DNA of 64,000 nucleotides, from contig OZ022508.1 of NCBI GenBank assembly GCA_963989385.1, forward strand, positions 33,006,166 through 33,070,165. The letters run 5' to 3'. The stretch comes from Ctena decussata (taxonomy: Eukaryota; Mollusca; Bivalvia; Lucinida; Lucinidae). Made by a program: the position numbers and the translations under genes. Of the stretch, positions 21,494-34,233 are shown one piece after another. The notes under the pieces are model-generated. The model searched no databases, was not told where the DNA came from, and saw only the letters and a program-made list of their open reading frames with translations. Position 1 is the stretch's first letter. Every line of letters starts with the position of its first letter.

Positions 21494-21962
21494 TTTTGCT
21501 CAGTTTCTAAACTTCGAACCAAGAGAGTACAAAATTAATACTGTGGGAAAATTTGGTTTATCATATGGCGTCGCTGTTATTCAGTGGATAACGTCGTGGC
21601 TGAAAAATCGTATGATCGCACGTACGTGTAATAACACTTTGGCGCGTACACGTAACGTCATTGACAACGTCGATGTCAACAATGCGTTTTCTTACTGAAA
21701 TAATGTTCAGTTTGAAGGCGGTAAAGTCCCATTTTCCAGGTTCATATGATAAACAGAATCTCTTACACTCGTGGTCATTTCATTTGAAATTTATGAAACT
21801 CGCCAACAGCTCGTTTCATAGATTTCATATAAAATGACCACTGGTGTAAGATCCTCTATATACGTAGGGTCATGCCATCATGTCATATAGTGCTTCATGA
21901 CCTCACTGTATTGCACGAGTTATGAAACAAGCCTTTCGCAAAGAATTGATGCAGATATATGA
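21494..21962 (-). repeat. Inverted copy of the start of the duplicated unit
   Basis: This is the reverse complement of 18659-19127 (and of 22197-22665). With the MITE between, 21494-22665 forms one palindrome of about 1.17 kb. The match begins at TTTTGCTCAG (21494), right after the end of the first duplicated copy and a short ATCAACAAG filler, in which ATCAACAAGAT is repeated. Confidence 0.92.
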
Positions 21963-22198
21963 GCCGCGACGCGAGAAAACCAACAATGTGGTTGTGCGCC
22001 CAGCGCAGACTCAGATCAGCCTTGGCATCCGCCCAGTCTGGTCAGACTCTTCGCTAAGCCGGCTTAAAGGGTAGCTAAGGGACTGAGCTACCTCCATCCG
22101 GACAGCGAAGACTCTGATCAGACTGGGCGGATGCCCAGGCTGATCTGAGTCTGCACTGGGCGCACGACCACATTGTTGGTTTTCTCGCGTCGCGGCTC
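21961..22198. mobile_element. GCCGCGACACGAG foldback MITE, copy 3
   Basis: This is the duplicate of copy 1, with one base different in the left arm. It sits at the exact centre of the 1.17-kb palindrome. Confidence 0.9.
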
Positions 22199-25022
22199 AT
22201 ATATCTGCATCAATTCTTTGCGAAAGGCTTGTTTCATAACTCGTGCAATACAGTGAGGTCATGAAGCACTATATGACATGATGGCATGACCCTACGTATA
22301 TAGAGGATCTTACACCAGTGGTCATTTTATATGAAATCTATGAAACGAGCTGTTGGCGAGTTTCATAAATTTCAAATGAAATGACCACGAGTGTAAGAGA
22401 TTCTGTTTATCATATGAACCTGGAAAATGGGACTTTACCGCCTTCAAACTGAACATTATTTCAGTAAGAAAACGCATTGTTGACATCGACGTTGTCAATG
22501 ACGTTACGTGTACGCGCCAAAGTGTTATTACACGTACGTGCGATCATACGATTTTTCAGCCACGACGTTATCCACTGAATAACAGCGACGCCATATGATA
22601 AACCAAATTTTCCCACAGTATTAATTTTGTACTCTCTTGGTTCGAAGTTTAGAAACTGAGCAAAAACTGAAATTAAAATTAACGTTTTTGGCTGAACCTG
22701 TCTGCAATAATAATTTTGATATTTTGATAGCTTTAAAGCAGCTGAGGGATTTAGTACGATGACTTTTGACGCAACGACCTTTAATTTAACTACTGATTTT
22801 CATCACAAAACTAGAAATATATCAATGCACTTGCCAAAGTTCTCATTCTGTCACTGCGTTCAAAATTCTCTCAGCAGCTATCGGTAGCCATTTTGGCAGC
22901 CTTTTGGGTTATAGCGATCGGCAACCGCACCTTCAGTGCACCTATCCAGTACTTAAATAGTTCGTTACGGTTATTGAAATGAAAAGTTACATTTTCGGTG
23001 GGATGCAACTCACCCACTTTAATTTCAGCCTCCCTTCTGGTGTCAACTCTAAACAGAAAAAAACACTCCCTTTGGAGCTAATTCTGTCGTCTAGTGAAGC
23101 AAAGAGGAAGTCACAAAAGTTGATCTACATTGTAAAAATATCGGTCAAGAACACGAATGCCTCTCACATACCATAATTGAGTAATTACGGTATTTCTGGG
23201 GCTTAAATCAGCAAAATCAAGGACAGAAAAAAGGAAAAAAGGAGTTTGATTCGTTATCATGATACAAAATCCTTACCTGCTGGAGGAGCAAATTCTTGCA
23301 TTTACGAGTTGACCCTAATATAAAAGGAGGTAAATTGAAATCGCCAAAATTGCTTCACCTGAAAGTGTGTCTATTCACCTTAACTCTTTCGGCGCCAAAT
23401 TTTTCAGACGACAAATTTTCGTCTGCTCAAATCATCAGACGACAGATTTGTAATTGGAAATTTTAACAATCTAAAGACATTTTTCATAAAATCAGGCTTT
23501 TTAAGTTCATATTTGAATGGCAAACAGTGTAGATCCTGATCAGACGGCTCTTTTAAGAGCCGGCTGATCTGGATATACGCTGTTTGCAAAGTCGCATTTT
23601 TGCGACTTTGGCGCCGAAAGAGTTAAAACAAAGGTTATTGACCATCTTACACCTATCTATAATTATATTGATGATTGTTTGTTCTCTTTGAGGAAGAAGA
23701 ATAACACTATCATCAATTACTCTAACACGTATTCGACTCTGTAAGCAGATGGTTCTGGGGCCGTATTCATAAAACGATTTAAGTGGTTGCTATGGTGTTG
23801 CTAAGGCTAAATTTCTTTGAAGGAGATTCCCTACAACTATGAAATTTGCTCTGGAGGAACAGTCTTACAAAGACTGTTCCTCCAGACCATATTTCATAGT
23901 TGTAGGGAATCTCCTTTATAGATATTTAGCCTTAGCAACAGCATAGCAACCACTTAAGTGGCTTTATGAATATGGCCCCTGGTTCCCAGAACATTCAAGA
24001 AAAATCAGGAATATTGCCTAAAAGCCTCTGAAATTTAAAGTCGAACAGGCAGGACTCGATCCTCTATTTCGAGAGGTGTTGTATAAAACTGTGGACTGAA
24101 TGAAAAACAGAAGTGAAATCATCCTGCTTCCACATTATACCTGTCGGCAAACCTTTACTGCATGCTGTTCGCATGCGTGACTCAATTTCTCGTTCTTGCG
24201 AGAGGTAAACGAGAATTCGTTATGCTCTTTCGTATTTGGGGCATGGACTCATGTAATGGGTATTATCCAATATCCAGTTTTGAAACGATGGTGGAGATAC
24301 CGGCTGTTTGATCCATTCTGAACCAGGGTAAAGAAACCACCTTGACTTACTTTTGTCCTTCCTTTGCATCCGGATAATTGATGGCAATGACGACATCATT
24401 TGAGCCGCGACACGAGAAAACCAACAATATGGTTGTGCGCCCAGCGCAGACTCGGATCAGCCAAGTCGTTCGCTCAGTCTGATCAGACTCTTTGCTAAGG
24501 GCTTAAAGGGTAGCTAGGGGTCTGAGCTGCCTCCGTGCGGACAGCGAAGACTGATCAGACTGGGCGGATGCCCAGGCTGATCTGAGTCTGTGCTGGGCGC
24601 ACAACCACATTGTTGGTTTCGTCGTGTCGTGGCTCATTTACAGACCCGTGCGGTCCATGGCAATACCCATGCTGCTCACACGCCATGACAGATTCACAGG
24701 GCAACTCAGCATGACGTTACTATGTCGCCATTAATCATAAGCCCCGTTGCTCAGGAAATGAGACATACATAGCAGCCCAGTGAGATATGGGCTTAAGCAC
24801 TGAAGAATTACGACTTTATGGCGCAAGTGAAGCAGCTCAAAGGTGGGGCAATTTACCCAGCAGGCACATGACGTCAAAATGACGTCGTACTAACGTCGAT
24901 GCGACGTCACTACGTCGCATCGACGTCAGTACGACGTCATTTCAACGTCATGTGCCTGCTGGGTAGATACACATGGCAGAGAAACACTGAAACGTAGGTT
25001 TAGCATATCTATCAACAAGATA
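21963..25022 (+). repeat. Long duplication, second copy
   Basis: It carries the same elements in the same order as 18425-21484: foldback at 22301-22403, TTAA MITE 23380-23626, GGGGCCG MITE 23757-23979, GCCGCGAC MITE 24402-24635 and GACGT palindrome 24854-24965. The copies part after GATA at 21484/25022. Confidence 0.93.
24402..24635. mobile_element. GCCGCGACACGAG foldback MITE, copy 4
   Basis: This is the counterpart of 20864-21097 in the second duplicated unit. Confidence 0.88.
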
Positions 25023-25790
25023 CCTAAATTACACATTCTGGCTAAATTTGTCAAGAAAATATTCGAATTTGACAGTAAGGGCCCGTAGACAGCGTAACCG
25101 TCTATATCACAAGATTGTGCTTGCCATATTGCGAGATGGAGCGAGCACGTGAGAGGTTAACTTCTTCTCGTAAGCGAGTCAGGGTCTCCCACTAGGAGAT
25201 TTTGCATTTCATGACGCATGTGGATTTGGGGGGCATATTATCTGTTTCGAGTGTTTTTGTATTTCGTTCATGTGTATTTTACGTAAAGGGCGCTACGCCT
25301 ATGATAATGATTAACGCATCGCTAAGGGCGTCGCTATTGCATGCCCAGTACGATGACTCGATGTGCAATTAATGTCCTTCGTTGCTAGGTTGGTAAATAA
25401 ACTTATCGAACGTTACTACCAGGTGGCGTGGGTGAATCTGAAAAAAGAAAAACATACTTTTTATTGCACTCCAAAATATTAATTATAGGAAGCATTAATA
25501 ACTATCCATTTAAGTGTTATTAATATAAGATGACGCCTTTTGTGACGCTATTTAAATAGTTTTCAACTTGTTTTATTTAAATTCCTTTCTAATTTAGGAG
25601 TTTTAATTGATATTGAAGTATCTCAACATATAATTTGCATGCTTTTCATTTTGCAAATGGATTGAACCAAGTTTAATATGACATAAAATGCGCACTGTTG
25701 GTATGAAATAATATAGGCTATATCTCGAGAAAATACATATTTCTGCGCGTACGAAAAGCAAAGACTCAGACCAATCAAACTGAAGCGTGT
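25023..25790. other. Gene-free spacer
   Basis: Single-copy-looking sequence after the duplication. No gene, RNA or repeat was recognised. Confidence 0.45.
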
Positions 25791-25900
25791 ACCCAGCAGA
25801 TAATCAAGGTTGAATCAACCTTGATTCAACCTTGATTCAACGTTGTGACGTTGAATCAAGGTTGATTCAAGGTTGATTCAACCCTGTGTGCCCAGTGGGT
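25791..25900. mobile_element. CCCAGCAGGCACA-type MITE with TTGATTCAA interior
   Basis: It begins ACCCAGCAGATAATCAAGG and ends GTGTGCCCAGTGGGT. The interior repeats AACCTTGATTCAACC on both sides of GTTGTGACGTTGAATC. Confidence 0.8.
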
Positions 25901-26239
25901 AATCACTTATAAAGGTGATACAAGTAATCCAAAGCTGGCATGGACTGACTGTCTGCATATACATCGGTACTTCGCACATATAGAGGGTAAAAAAATCATC
26001 TAGTACTTGTTACATTATCATGATTATGAATGAACGTCTCGAGACAGAAAAATTACTGTAAATTGGCACACTGTCTGGAGAAACAACTCTGTCATTTTCA
26101 TTTTTGCCTCCCTTGTGATCATTTTTTTTTTCAAGAGTAGGCCTCATTTTTAAGGAGGTCGCAAAAGTCGTTTCTCATTGTAAAAATGGCGGAAAAACAT
26201 ACTGACAATTGATGCTTTAACAATGAAACGTTCTAATAG

Positions 26240-27140
26240 ATTATAAGCTAGAGCAAGTGAGCAGGGGCTCACGTATACCCCCGACCAGTGCAACCACCTA
26301 TCGAAAACACCTTATGGAACTAATCTCAATACATGGTATGAATCTAGAGGTAAGCCTATTCAAAGTTCAAAAGAGTGCCATCAAAGTACATTACAAATAT
26401 AAAAAAAAAAAATACAATTTTAACATACAACTCTAATGTTTGACCTTGGCCTTGGCCAGCAGCAGCATCCAAAAGATGTCAATTAATCTGCATAAACTTA
26501 GAAGTAAACCTAATCACATATGAAAAGGAGCTTTCGAAGAATGTTGGAAATGTAGACTAAATATATAAACTTAACGCAAAACTTTAATGCACGTGCTGAA
26601 GTCTGTGACATTGACAGTAGGTCAGCAGCAGCATCCAGATGATGTCCCCTCATCTGCATGAACCTAGAATTAAAGCTGGTCGCATACCAAGCAGTTCCAT
26701 CAAAACTTATTTGAAATATAAGCGAATAATATAAACTTAGCGCAAAACTTTAACGCAAATGTTTAAGTCTGTGACCTTAACCTCTTGGCTTAGCAGCAGT
26801 ATCCAGATGATGTCAGCTACACTGTATGAGCCCAAAAGTAAACCTAGTCATATATCTAAAGATTCCATCAAATTATACTGGAAATATAAACGAAAAATAT
26901 AAACGTAGCGCAAAATTTTAGCGTCCAGATGACGTCAAAACATCTGCATGAACCTATAAGTTAACCTACTTACATACCAAAAGGTTCCACCAAAGGACAT
27001 TGGAAATATTATAAGGAAAGAATATAAATTAACGCAAACCTTTAACGTAAATATTAACAGGACGGACGAACAAACGAACAGGCCGACGGACGAAAGGAAA
27101 GACAAAGTATATATCCCCCGACATACGTTCGGGTTCAATA
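26240..27140. repeat. Diverged tandem repeat, ~163-bp unit, about 5 copies
   Basis: The block AACTTAACGCAAAACTTTAA recurs near 26403 (diverged), 26567, 26730, 26893 and 27024. It is accompanied by CAGCAGCATCCAGATGATGTC and CATCTGCATGAACCTA. The array ends with GACGGACGAACAAACG-type sequence and TATATATCCCCC. The 67-codon frame 26935-27138 is part of it. Confidence 0.75.
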
Positions 27141-27548
27141 AGAGTTAAAGAATGAATCTTTTCATACACGTATGTTTGAGGATAACATCTTCAGTTTGCC
27201 TTGGTTCATAAATAATAACAGGCAAATATTGCAACTACAACATTTCAATGCAGTTTAGTGCATACCGCTTGAAATATAATTGTTGGTTTTACAACTGTCA
27301 AACATGCTTGTTGTAATACATTGCAACAGAAATACCAAAATGACAATAAATGTTGGGACTGGAATGCCCTGACAAATAATGAAGGTCAAAGCCAGGGTGA
27401 TCAAGGTCAGTTTGAGCAAATTGACCAGAGCCAGGATCTATCTTCTTTAGCACTCCGTCAACCAAATGTGGCACATGCCCGGATGGTAAACTGACATGAC
27501 ACATACAGGTGGTTAAATGGAAAATTACGGTAGCTTAAGAACATTAAT
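27141..27548. other. Gene-free spacer
   Basis: Nothing recognisable. The 68-codon minus frame has no motif. Confidence 0.4.
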
Positions 27549-27783
27549 GAGCCGCGACACGAGAAAACCAACAAAGTGGTTGTGTGCCCAGCACAGACTC
27601 AGATCAGCCTGGGAATCCGCCCAGTCTGATCAGACTCTTCGCTAAGCGCTCAAACGGTAGCTAAGGGTCAAAGCTACCTCCCTGCGGCCAGCGAAGACTC
27701 TGATCAGGCTGGGCGGATGCCCAGGCTGATCTGAGTCTCCGAAGGGCGCACAACCACTTTGTTGGTTTGTCGTGTCTCGGCTG
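27549..27783. mobile_element. GCCGCGACACGAG foldback MITE, copy 5
   Basis: Full length, GAGCCGCGACACGAG to TCGTGTCTCGGCTG. The right arm has small changes (CTCCGAAGGGCG). Confidence 0.88.
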
Positions 27784-28395
27784 AATTTTGATGTCATTTT
27801 ATATAGATAAAATACCTAATCAAAGACAACTGGAGAGCTATACAATTTGTTTAAAACTGTATTTTATGGTAGGAAAAATGTTTAAATTTGTTCTGTATTG
27901 TTAGAGACAAAGAAACCTGTATCTCCAGTGATGTCGGGTAGTTCAAGTATCTTATGACGTAGGCGGAGAAATGTCTACTGAAGTACGTAGCTAGTAGCAT
28001 TATGTTGACACATGTAAGTAGATCTGGTGACTCAATATGAAGAGAAATCATTTATAAGACTGGGAAAATACTCTTTCCCCTTTTTATGACATTTAATATC
28101 TGAGCTTCTACTGCAAGAACCACAACCGATTTTTTTCATCTATAGATGCCCTCTCCTCTGTTTTTATGAGACGACTACGTGTATTTAGAGCAAAATGAAA
28201 ATAAAAAAATATATCATGGGCTTATCATAAAACAAGATTCATATCTGTTTGACTGCAAATCCGATTAGCATTTACAATATAATTCAGCATATTACGAGAC
28301 CTCTATGGAGGCATCTAACCCTATTGGCACACTGTGGCTCTTGCTACTTTAAACTATCTTTTATCATATGACGTCACATCTGAGAGTGTAATAAA
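27784..28395. other. Gene-free spacer
   Basis: AT-rich; no gene or repeat recognised. Confidence 0.4.
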
Positions 28396-29981
28396 TAGAG
28401 ATTATAACATGTGTTTTCCGTTATCACCCGATTTATCAGCCCGAGACTCCAATATCGGACCGAGGGCTTGCCCGAGGTTCGATATTGGTCGAGGGCTGAT
28501 AAATCGGGTGATAACGAAAAACTCATGTTATGATCTGTTTATCATATGGATTCAAGATATGAAAATTTCTAGTCAACATTTTTAAGTGATGAAAATCTGC
28601 TACCACAACTTAACTCTATGACAACACGACAGCGAGTTGGACGTCTTGGTGTCACGGACTGTACTTTTATTTATTTATTTATTTATTTATTTACTTATTT
28701 ATCCAACAAGTCTAGGAGTCTTATGATGCGTGTTAATAAATACATGCACCTGCACCTGCTGAAATATTTCTCGGCCACCCAGTCATGTAGCCCTAGCCGT
28801 TTTGTAGCGAAACGAAAAATTCTGTATTTTCACTCTATTCTGATACCAACGTGTTCCTCTTGATCTAATTAAGAAAATGAGTGGTCACACTTTATGTCTA
28901 CGGTGGCTAGTTCGAGAGATATGACGTTAGAAAGGATGGGAAATTTTCTGTTTTGGCACATCGCACTCGCCATTAAAACGTCGAAGTATCTCACGCGACG
29001 TCGTTGACGTTAGTTACAGTCTGCCGGGCTGATAAATCCTTTATCGGACCGGGAAATCATTTATCGGACCGGCGGGCGGCATAAATACTCTGAAGGCTTG
29101 GCTTTATCAAACATGAAGATTGCCTCTTATACGGTCCGAAATTCTGTATCTATATGATAAAGCCATTTATCACATAGATACAGAATTTTGGACTGCCTAA
29201 GCGGCAATCTGCATGTTTGATAAAGCTTGGCTTTCAGAGTTTTTATCTTGCCCATCGGTCTGATAAAGGTTTTCCCGGTCCGATACGTTTATCGGCCCGT
29301 CGTTAACGTCAACGACGTCGCGTGAGATACTTCGACTTTAAAATGGCGAGAGAGATGTTGCCGAACAGAAAATTTCTCATCCTTTCAGAGCTTCTATCTC
29401 TCTTATTATCCATCGTAGACATAAAGTGTGACCACTCATTTTCTTAGTTAGATCGAAAAAAACACATTGGTGTCAAAATAAATATGAAATGGCTGAATTT
29501 TTTATTTCTCTACAAAACGGCAAGCGCTGGAAGACTGGACGGGCGGGAAACATTTCAGATGGCGCAGTGATGCTGTGTGTTAGTAAGACTTATCGTAAGA
29601 TCCCTCGTTTCATTAGACAATTGTCGTCAGTTGCCATGTTGCCTGCCTCGTTTCATTATACAATGAAATATTACACTCACACTCGGGTGTCCCTGCCGTT
29701 GTGTTTGCTGGATGCCCTTTTAGGCCTTGGCCTTCAGCACTAGTAGCAAGTTTTCACAACTTCAAAAATGTTGATTTCTAGCACCTGTTTCGGGACATGT
29801 TTTTTTTTTTTTTTTCTTAACTAGAATCTATATGATAAACAGATCATAACATGGGTTTTTCGTTATCACCCGGTTTATCAGCCCTCGACCAATACCGGAC
29901 CTCGGGCAAGCCCTCGGTCCGATATTTGAGTCTCGGGCTGATAAATCGAGTAATAACGAAAACCCCATGTAATAATCTCTA
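28396..29981. mobile_element. Large foldback element with nested palindromes
   Basis: The outer ends TAGAGATTATAACATG and CATGTAATAATCTCTA are inverted. The arms of about 0.8 kb then pair in order: GTTATCACCCG blocks, GATCTGTTTATCATAT, AAGAAAATGAGTGGTCACAC, CGACGTCGTTGACG and TTTATCAAACATG, down to a centre near 29165 (ATACAGAATTT pairs). Each arm also holds a self-complementary block around CCCTCGGTCCGATAT (28420-28520 and 29865-29965). A TTTA microsatellite (28665-28701) and a T run near 29800 break the symmetry. There is no transposase. Confidence 0.75.
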
Positions 29982-30137
29982 TGCATTAAAATCGGTAATC
30001 CACTAGTGGATTAAATATGCAAATTACGTCGAAGCGTTTTGCGTTGACGTCAATAAAAACGTCGCTTTTTCTAATGGGGAAATCATGACGTTTTAGAGCA
30101 AAATTTGCTAGTAAAATGCGATTTTAGTGTCATATGA

Positions 30138-30298
30138 TAAATAAAAGCTTGCGTTCGTGCTCCTGCATAATGGAATTCATTAAACTCGTTGGGGAAAAAC
30201 GATAAGACGCTCGGCATAGCCTCGCATCTTATCTTTTCCCCCAACTCGTTTAATAAATTCCATAATACATGAGCACTCCTGTAAGCTCCTCTATTTAC
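30138..30298. mobile_element. Foldback MITE
   Basis: Palindromic: TAAATAAAAGCTTGCG and GTAAGCTCCTCTATTTA ends, GAGCA / TGCTC, ATAATGGAATTCATTAAA against TTTAATAAATTCCATAAT, and the centre GACGCTCGGCATAGCCTCGC. Confidence 0.65.
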
Positions 30299-30860
30299 TA
30301 CAGCTTTCTTTTTGCGTAATGTGGATTCCTCAGTTTTGATACATGATCTGTGCGAATAACAAAGGCTGCAGCGATGCGCAGGCTGATCTGAGCTTTAATT
30401 GTTTGCATATGCGTTAAGCCCCCGTCTTGCGTTATCACATCTAACCGTCGCACCGTTTGAAATTCGCATTCTCAAATAAATGCATTATGCATGGCTACGT
30501 ATCTGATAAGCAATTTTGAAAAATATTATGACACTAATTTCAAATTTTACAGCGGACTGGCCAAGCAGAATTTTAATTTGTATGTAAACTTTTTGTAATA
30601 GAATAATGTGCAAACTTTCACAAAGTTAAACACTATAAACCTAATGCTGCCAGTTTGAAGCATGACTGCTAAAATATGCAGCTACGGATAAAAATTGTCT
30701 GAGTCAAAATTTTATTCAGTTGGATTCGTGTGAACTGCTAAACAGGTACTATGAAACCATGAAACACCACCATGAAACCATGAAACACCACCACAGCCGA
30801 TGGGCGAACAACGGCGTTGCTAGCCGTCATGCCTCTTCCTTTCGAACACACACGTATGTA
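30299..30860. other. Gene-free spacer
   Basis: No gene is seen. A short direct repeat, ACCATGAAACACCACC, lies at 30757-30790. Confidence 0.4.
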
Positions 30861-31052
30861 AACAAGACAATGTGCATCCGTAAGAATGACAACCTTGATA
30901 TATACGCGCATATTAATAATAGCAACGTTGGTACATGTATATTTGCATTTGAATGATAGTGACTATGGTTTATGCATGCATATGTATACTAGCAACCTTG
31001 ATACACACAACATTTGAACAGAAGCAAACTTGCATTTACATGCACATGAATT

Positions 31053-31288
31053 GAGCCGCGACACGAAAAACCAACAAAGTGGTTGTGCGCCCAGCCCAGA
31101 CTCAGATCAGCGTGGGCATCCGCCCAGTCTGATCAGAATCTTCGCTATGCGCTTAAAGGGTAGCGAAGGGACTAAGGTACCTCCATGCGGACAGTGAAGA
31201 CTCTGATCAGACTGGGCGGATGCCCAGGCTGATCTGAGTCTGCGCTGGGGAGCACAACCACATTGTTGGTTTTCTCGCGTTGCGGCTC
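31053..31288. mobile_element. GCCGCGACACGAG foldback MITE, copy 6
   Basis: Full length; inserted in the 33-bp array near its left edge. Confidence 0.88.
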
Positions 31289-33997
31289 AATTTTAGCAAT
31301 TTTGGTCCACGCCTGAAAATAAATAACAGGAAAGATGGTACACGAACATAACGAAGTAATAGCAACATTGGAACTTGCATGCATTTGAATAACACCAACT
31401 TTGGTACTCGCATTGGCAAGGGACAAGTAGAAATCCTTTATACATGCATACAGACGAATAATAGCAATATCAGTATACGCATGCAACATTGGTACAGGCA
31501 TGCATAGTAATAACAACAACATTGGAACAGGCACGCATAGTGGTAAAAGGCTGCATAGAACTAACAAAATCATTGGCACAAGCATGCTTGTAGGATTAAA
31601 ACCATCCTTGTTACAGGCATGCATTAAGGAATTACAACAACCTTCATACAGGCATGCACAGGAATATCAATACCTTGGTACAGGCATACATAGGCGTAAC
31701 AGCAACATTCTTGCAGGCATGCACAGGAATAACAACAATATTCTTGCAGGCATGCATAGAAATAACAGCAACCTTGGTACAGACATACAAAGGAATAACA
31801 AACACCTGGGTACGCGCATGCATATTAGAATACTAAGAATCTTGGTACAGGCATACATAGGAATATTATCAACCTTGGTGTAGCCGTATATACGAAAAGT
31901 AACACTTTTGTTACAGGCTTGCATAGGAATAATAACATCCTTGGTACACGCATTCATAGGAATAATTACAACTTTGTACAAGCATGCAAAGGAATAACAA
32001 CAACCTTGGTACAGGAATGCAAAGGAATAACAACATCCTTGGTACAAGCATGAAAAGGAATAATAACAACTTTGATACAGGCATGTATAAGAATAATAAC
32101 AACCTTGGTAAAGGCATGCGTAGGAATGACAACAACCTTGGTACTCACATGCATAAGAAATAACGACAACCTTGGTACAGGCAGGCATAGGAATAACCGC
32201 AAAATTGGTACAGGCATGCATAGCAATACCAACAACCTTGGAACAGGTATGCATAGGAATAATAAGAACCCAGGTAAAGGCATGCATAGGTATAACGACA
32301 ACATTCGTACAGGCATGCATATGAATGACAACAACCTTGGTTCAGGTTCGTGCAAAGGAATGACAGAAAGATTGGTAGAGGCATGCATAGGATAATAACA
32401 TTTTTTTTAGAGGCATGAATAGTAATAGCAACATTCTTGGTAAAGGTATATGTCTAGGAATAATAACAGCCTAGGTACAGACATGCATAGGAACAACAAC
32501 CTTGAAACAGTCATGCATAGGAACTACCACCACGAATAGAAATAACAATATAATTTGCATAGGCATGCATAGGAATTACAAAAACATTAGAACAGGCATG
32601 CATAGGAATAATAACAACATTGATACAAGCACGCCTAGGAATAATAACAACCTTGGTACAGGCATGCATTGGAATAACAACAACCTTGGTACAGACATGA
32701 AAAAGAATAATAACAATTTGGGTACTAGCATGCAGAGGAATAATAACAACCTTGGTACAGGCAGGAATAGGAATCACAACAACCTTGGTACTCGCATGCA
32801 TAAGAAATAAAAACATCCTCGGTACAGGCACGAATAGGAATAACAAACACTTGAACAGGAATGCATGGGAATAACATCAACACAGGCAGGAATGGGAATA
32901 ACAACAACCTTGGTACAGGCATGCATAGGAATAACAACGACCTTAGATCATGTAGTTATAGGAAAAACTGCAACCTTGTACAGGCATGCATAGGGCTTAA
33001 ATAAACCTTGGTACGAAAATGCACAGGACTAACAACAGCCTTGGTACAGGCAAGCTTAGAAAAAAAAACATCGGTACAGGTATGCATAGGAATGGCGACA
33101 AGCTTGGTACGAGCATAGAAATTAATACAGCATTTGTACAGGCAATCTTAGGAATAACAACAATATTCGTACAGACATGCATTGGAATAACAACAACATT
33201 GTCACAGTCATGCATAGTTAGAACAACAACATTGGTACAGCCATGCATAGGTATAACAGCAACCTTGGTAAAGGCATGCGTTAAAATAGCAACAACATTG
33301 ATACAGGCATGCATAGGAATAACAACAACCATGGAACAGGCGTGCATAAAAGGGAAAAAACATTGGTACAGGCATGCATAGGAATAACACAAGCTTGGTA
33401 TATGCATTAGGAATAATAACGAAATTGGCACCTGCATGCATAGGATGGATTTACAACATCTTTTGTAAAGGCATGAATATAAGGAATAATAACCTTGGTA
33501 CAGCCATGCATAGGAAAAAAACAACCTTGCTGCAGGCATTCATAAGTATAACAACAACATTGACTAAGGGATGCATATGAATGACAACATCTTTGTACAG
33601 GCATGCATAGGAATATCAACAATATTTGTATAGGCATGCATAGGAATAACACAAACCTCAGTACATGTACAGGAATATCAACAACCTAGGTACAGACACT
33701 TATAGGAATAACATCAACAATGGTACAGGCATGGATAGGAGCAACAAGAACCTTGGTACAGGTATTCATAGGAATATCATCAACCTTGGTACAGTCAGGC
33801 ATAGGAATAACATCAACCTTGGTACAGGCATGCATATGAATAACAACCTTCTTACAGACATGCATAGAAATTACAACCTTGGTTCAGGAATGCATAGGAA
33901 AACATTCCTGGTACACGCATGCGTAGGAATAACAACAACCTTGGTACAGGCATGCATAGGACTAACAGCAATCTTTGTAACGAAAAAAAACATAAAT

Positions 33998-34233
33998 GAG
34001 CCGCGACACGAGAAAACCAACAATGTGGTTGTGCGCCCAGCGCAGACTCAGATCAGCCTGGGCATCCGCCCAGTCTGATCAGAGTCTTCGCTGTCCGCAT
34101 GGAGGTAGCTTAGACCCTTAGCTACGCATTAAGCGCTTAGCGAAGAGTCTGATCAGACTGGGTGGATGCCCAGGCTGATCTGAGTCTGCGCTGGGCGCAC
34201 AACCACATTGTTGGTTTTCTCACGTCGCGGCTC
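33998..34233. mobile_element. GCCGCGACACGAG foldback MITE, copy 7
   Basis: Full length. Its asymmetric centre (GTCCGCATGGAGGTAGC first) is reversed relative to copies 1-6. It marks the step from well-kept to diverged 33-bp units. Confidence 0.88.

Noticed and set aside
31172..34078. Long overlapping reading frames on both strands (up to 217 codons)
   Set aside because: They follow the 33-bp repeat, whose length keeps any frame open. Frames occur on both strands at once and encode the same 11-residue noise.
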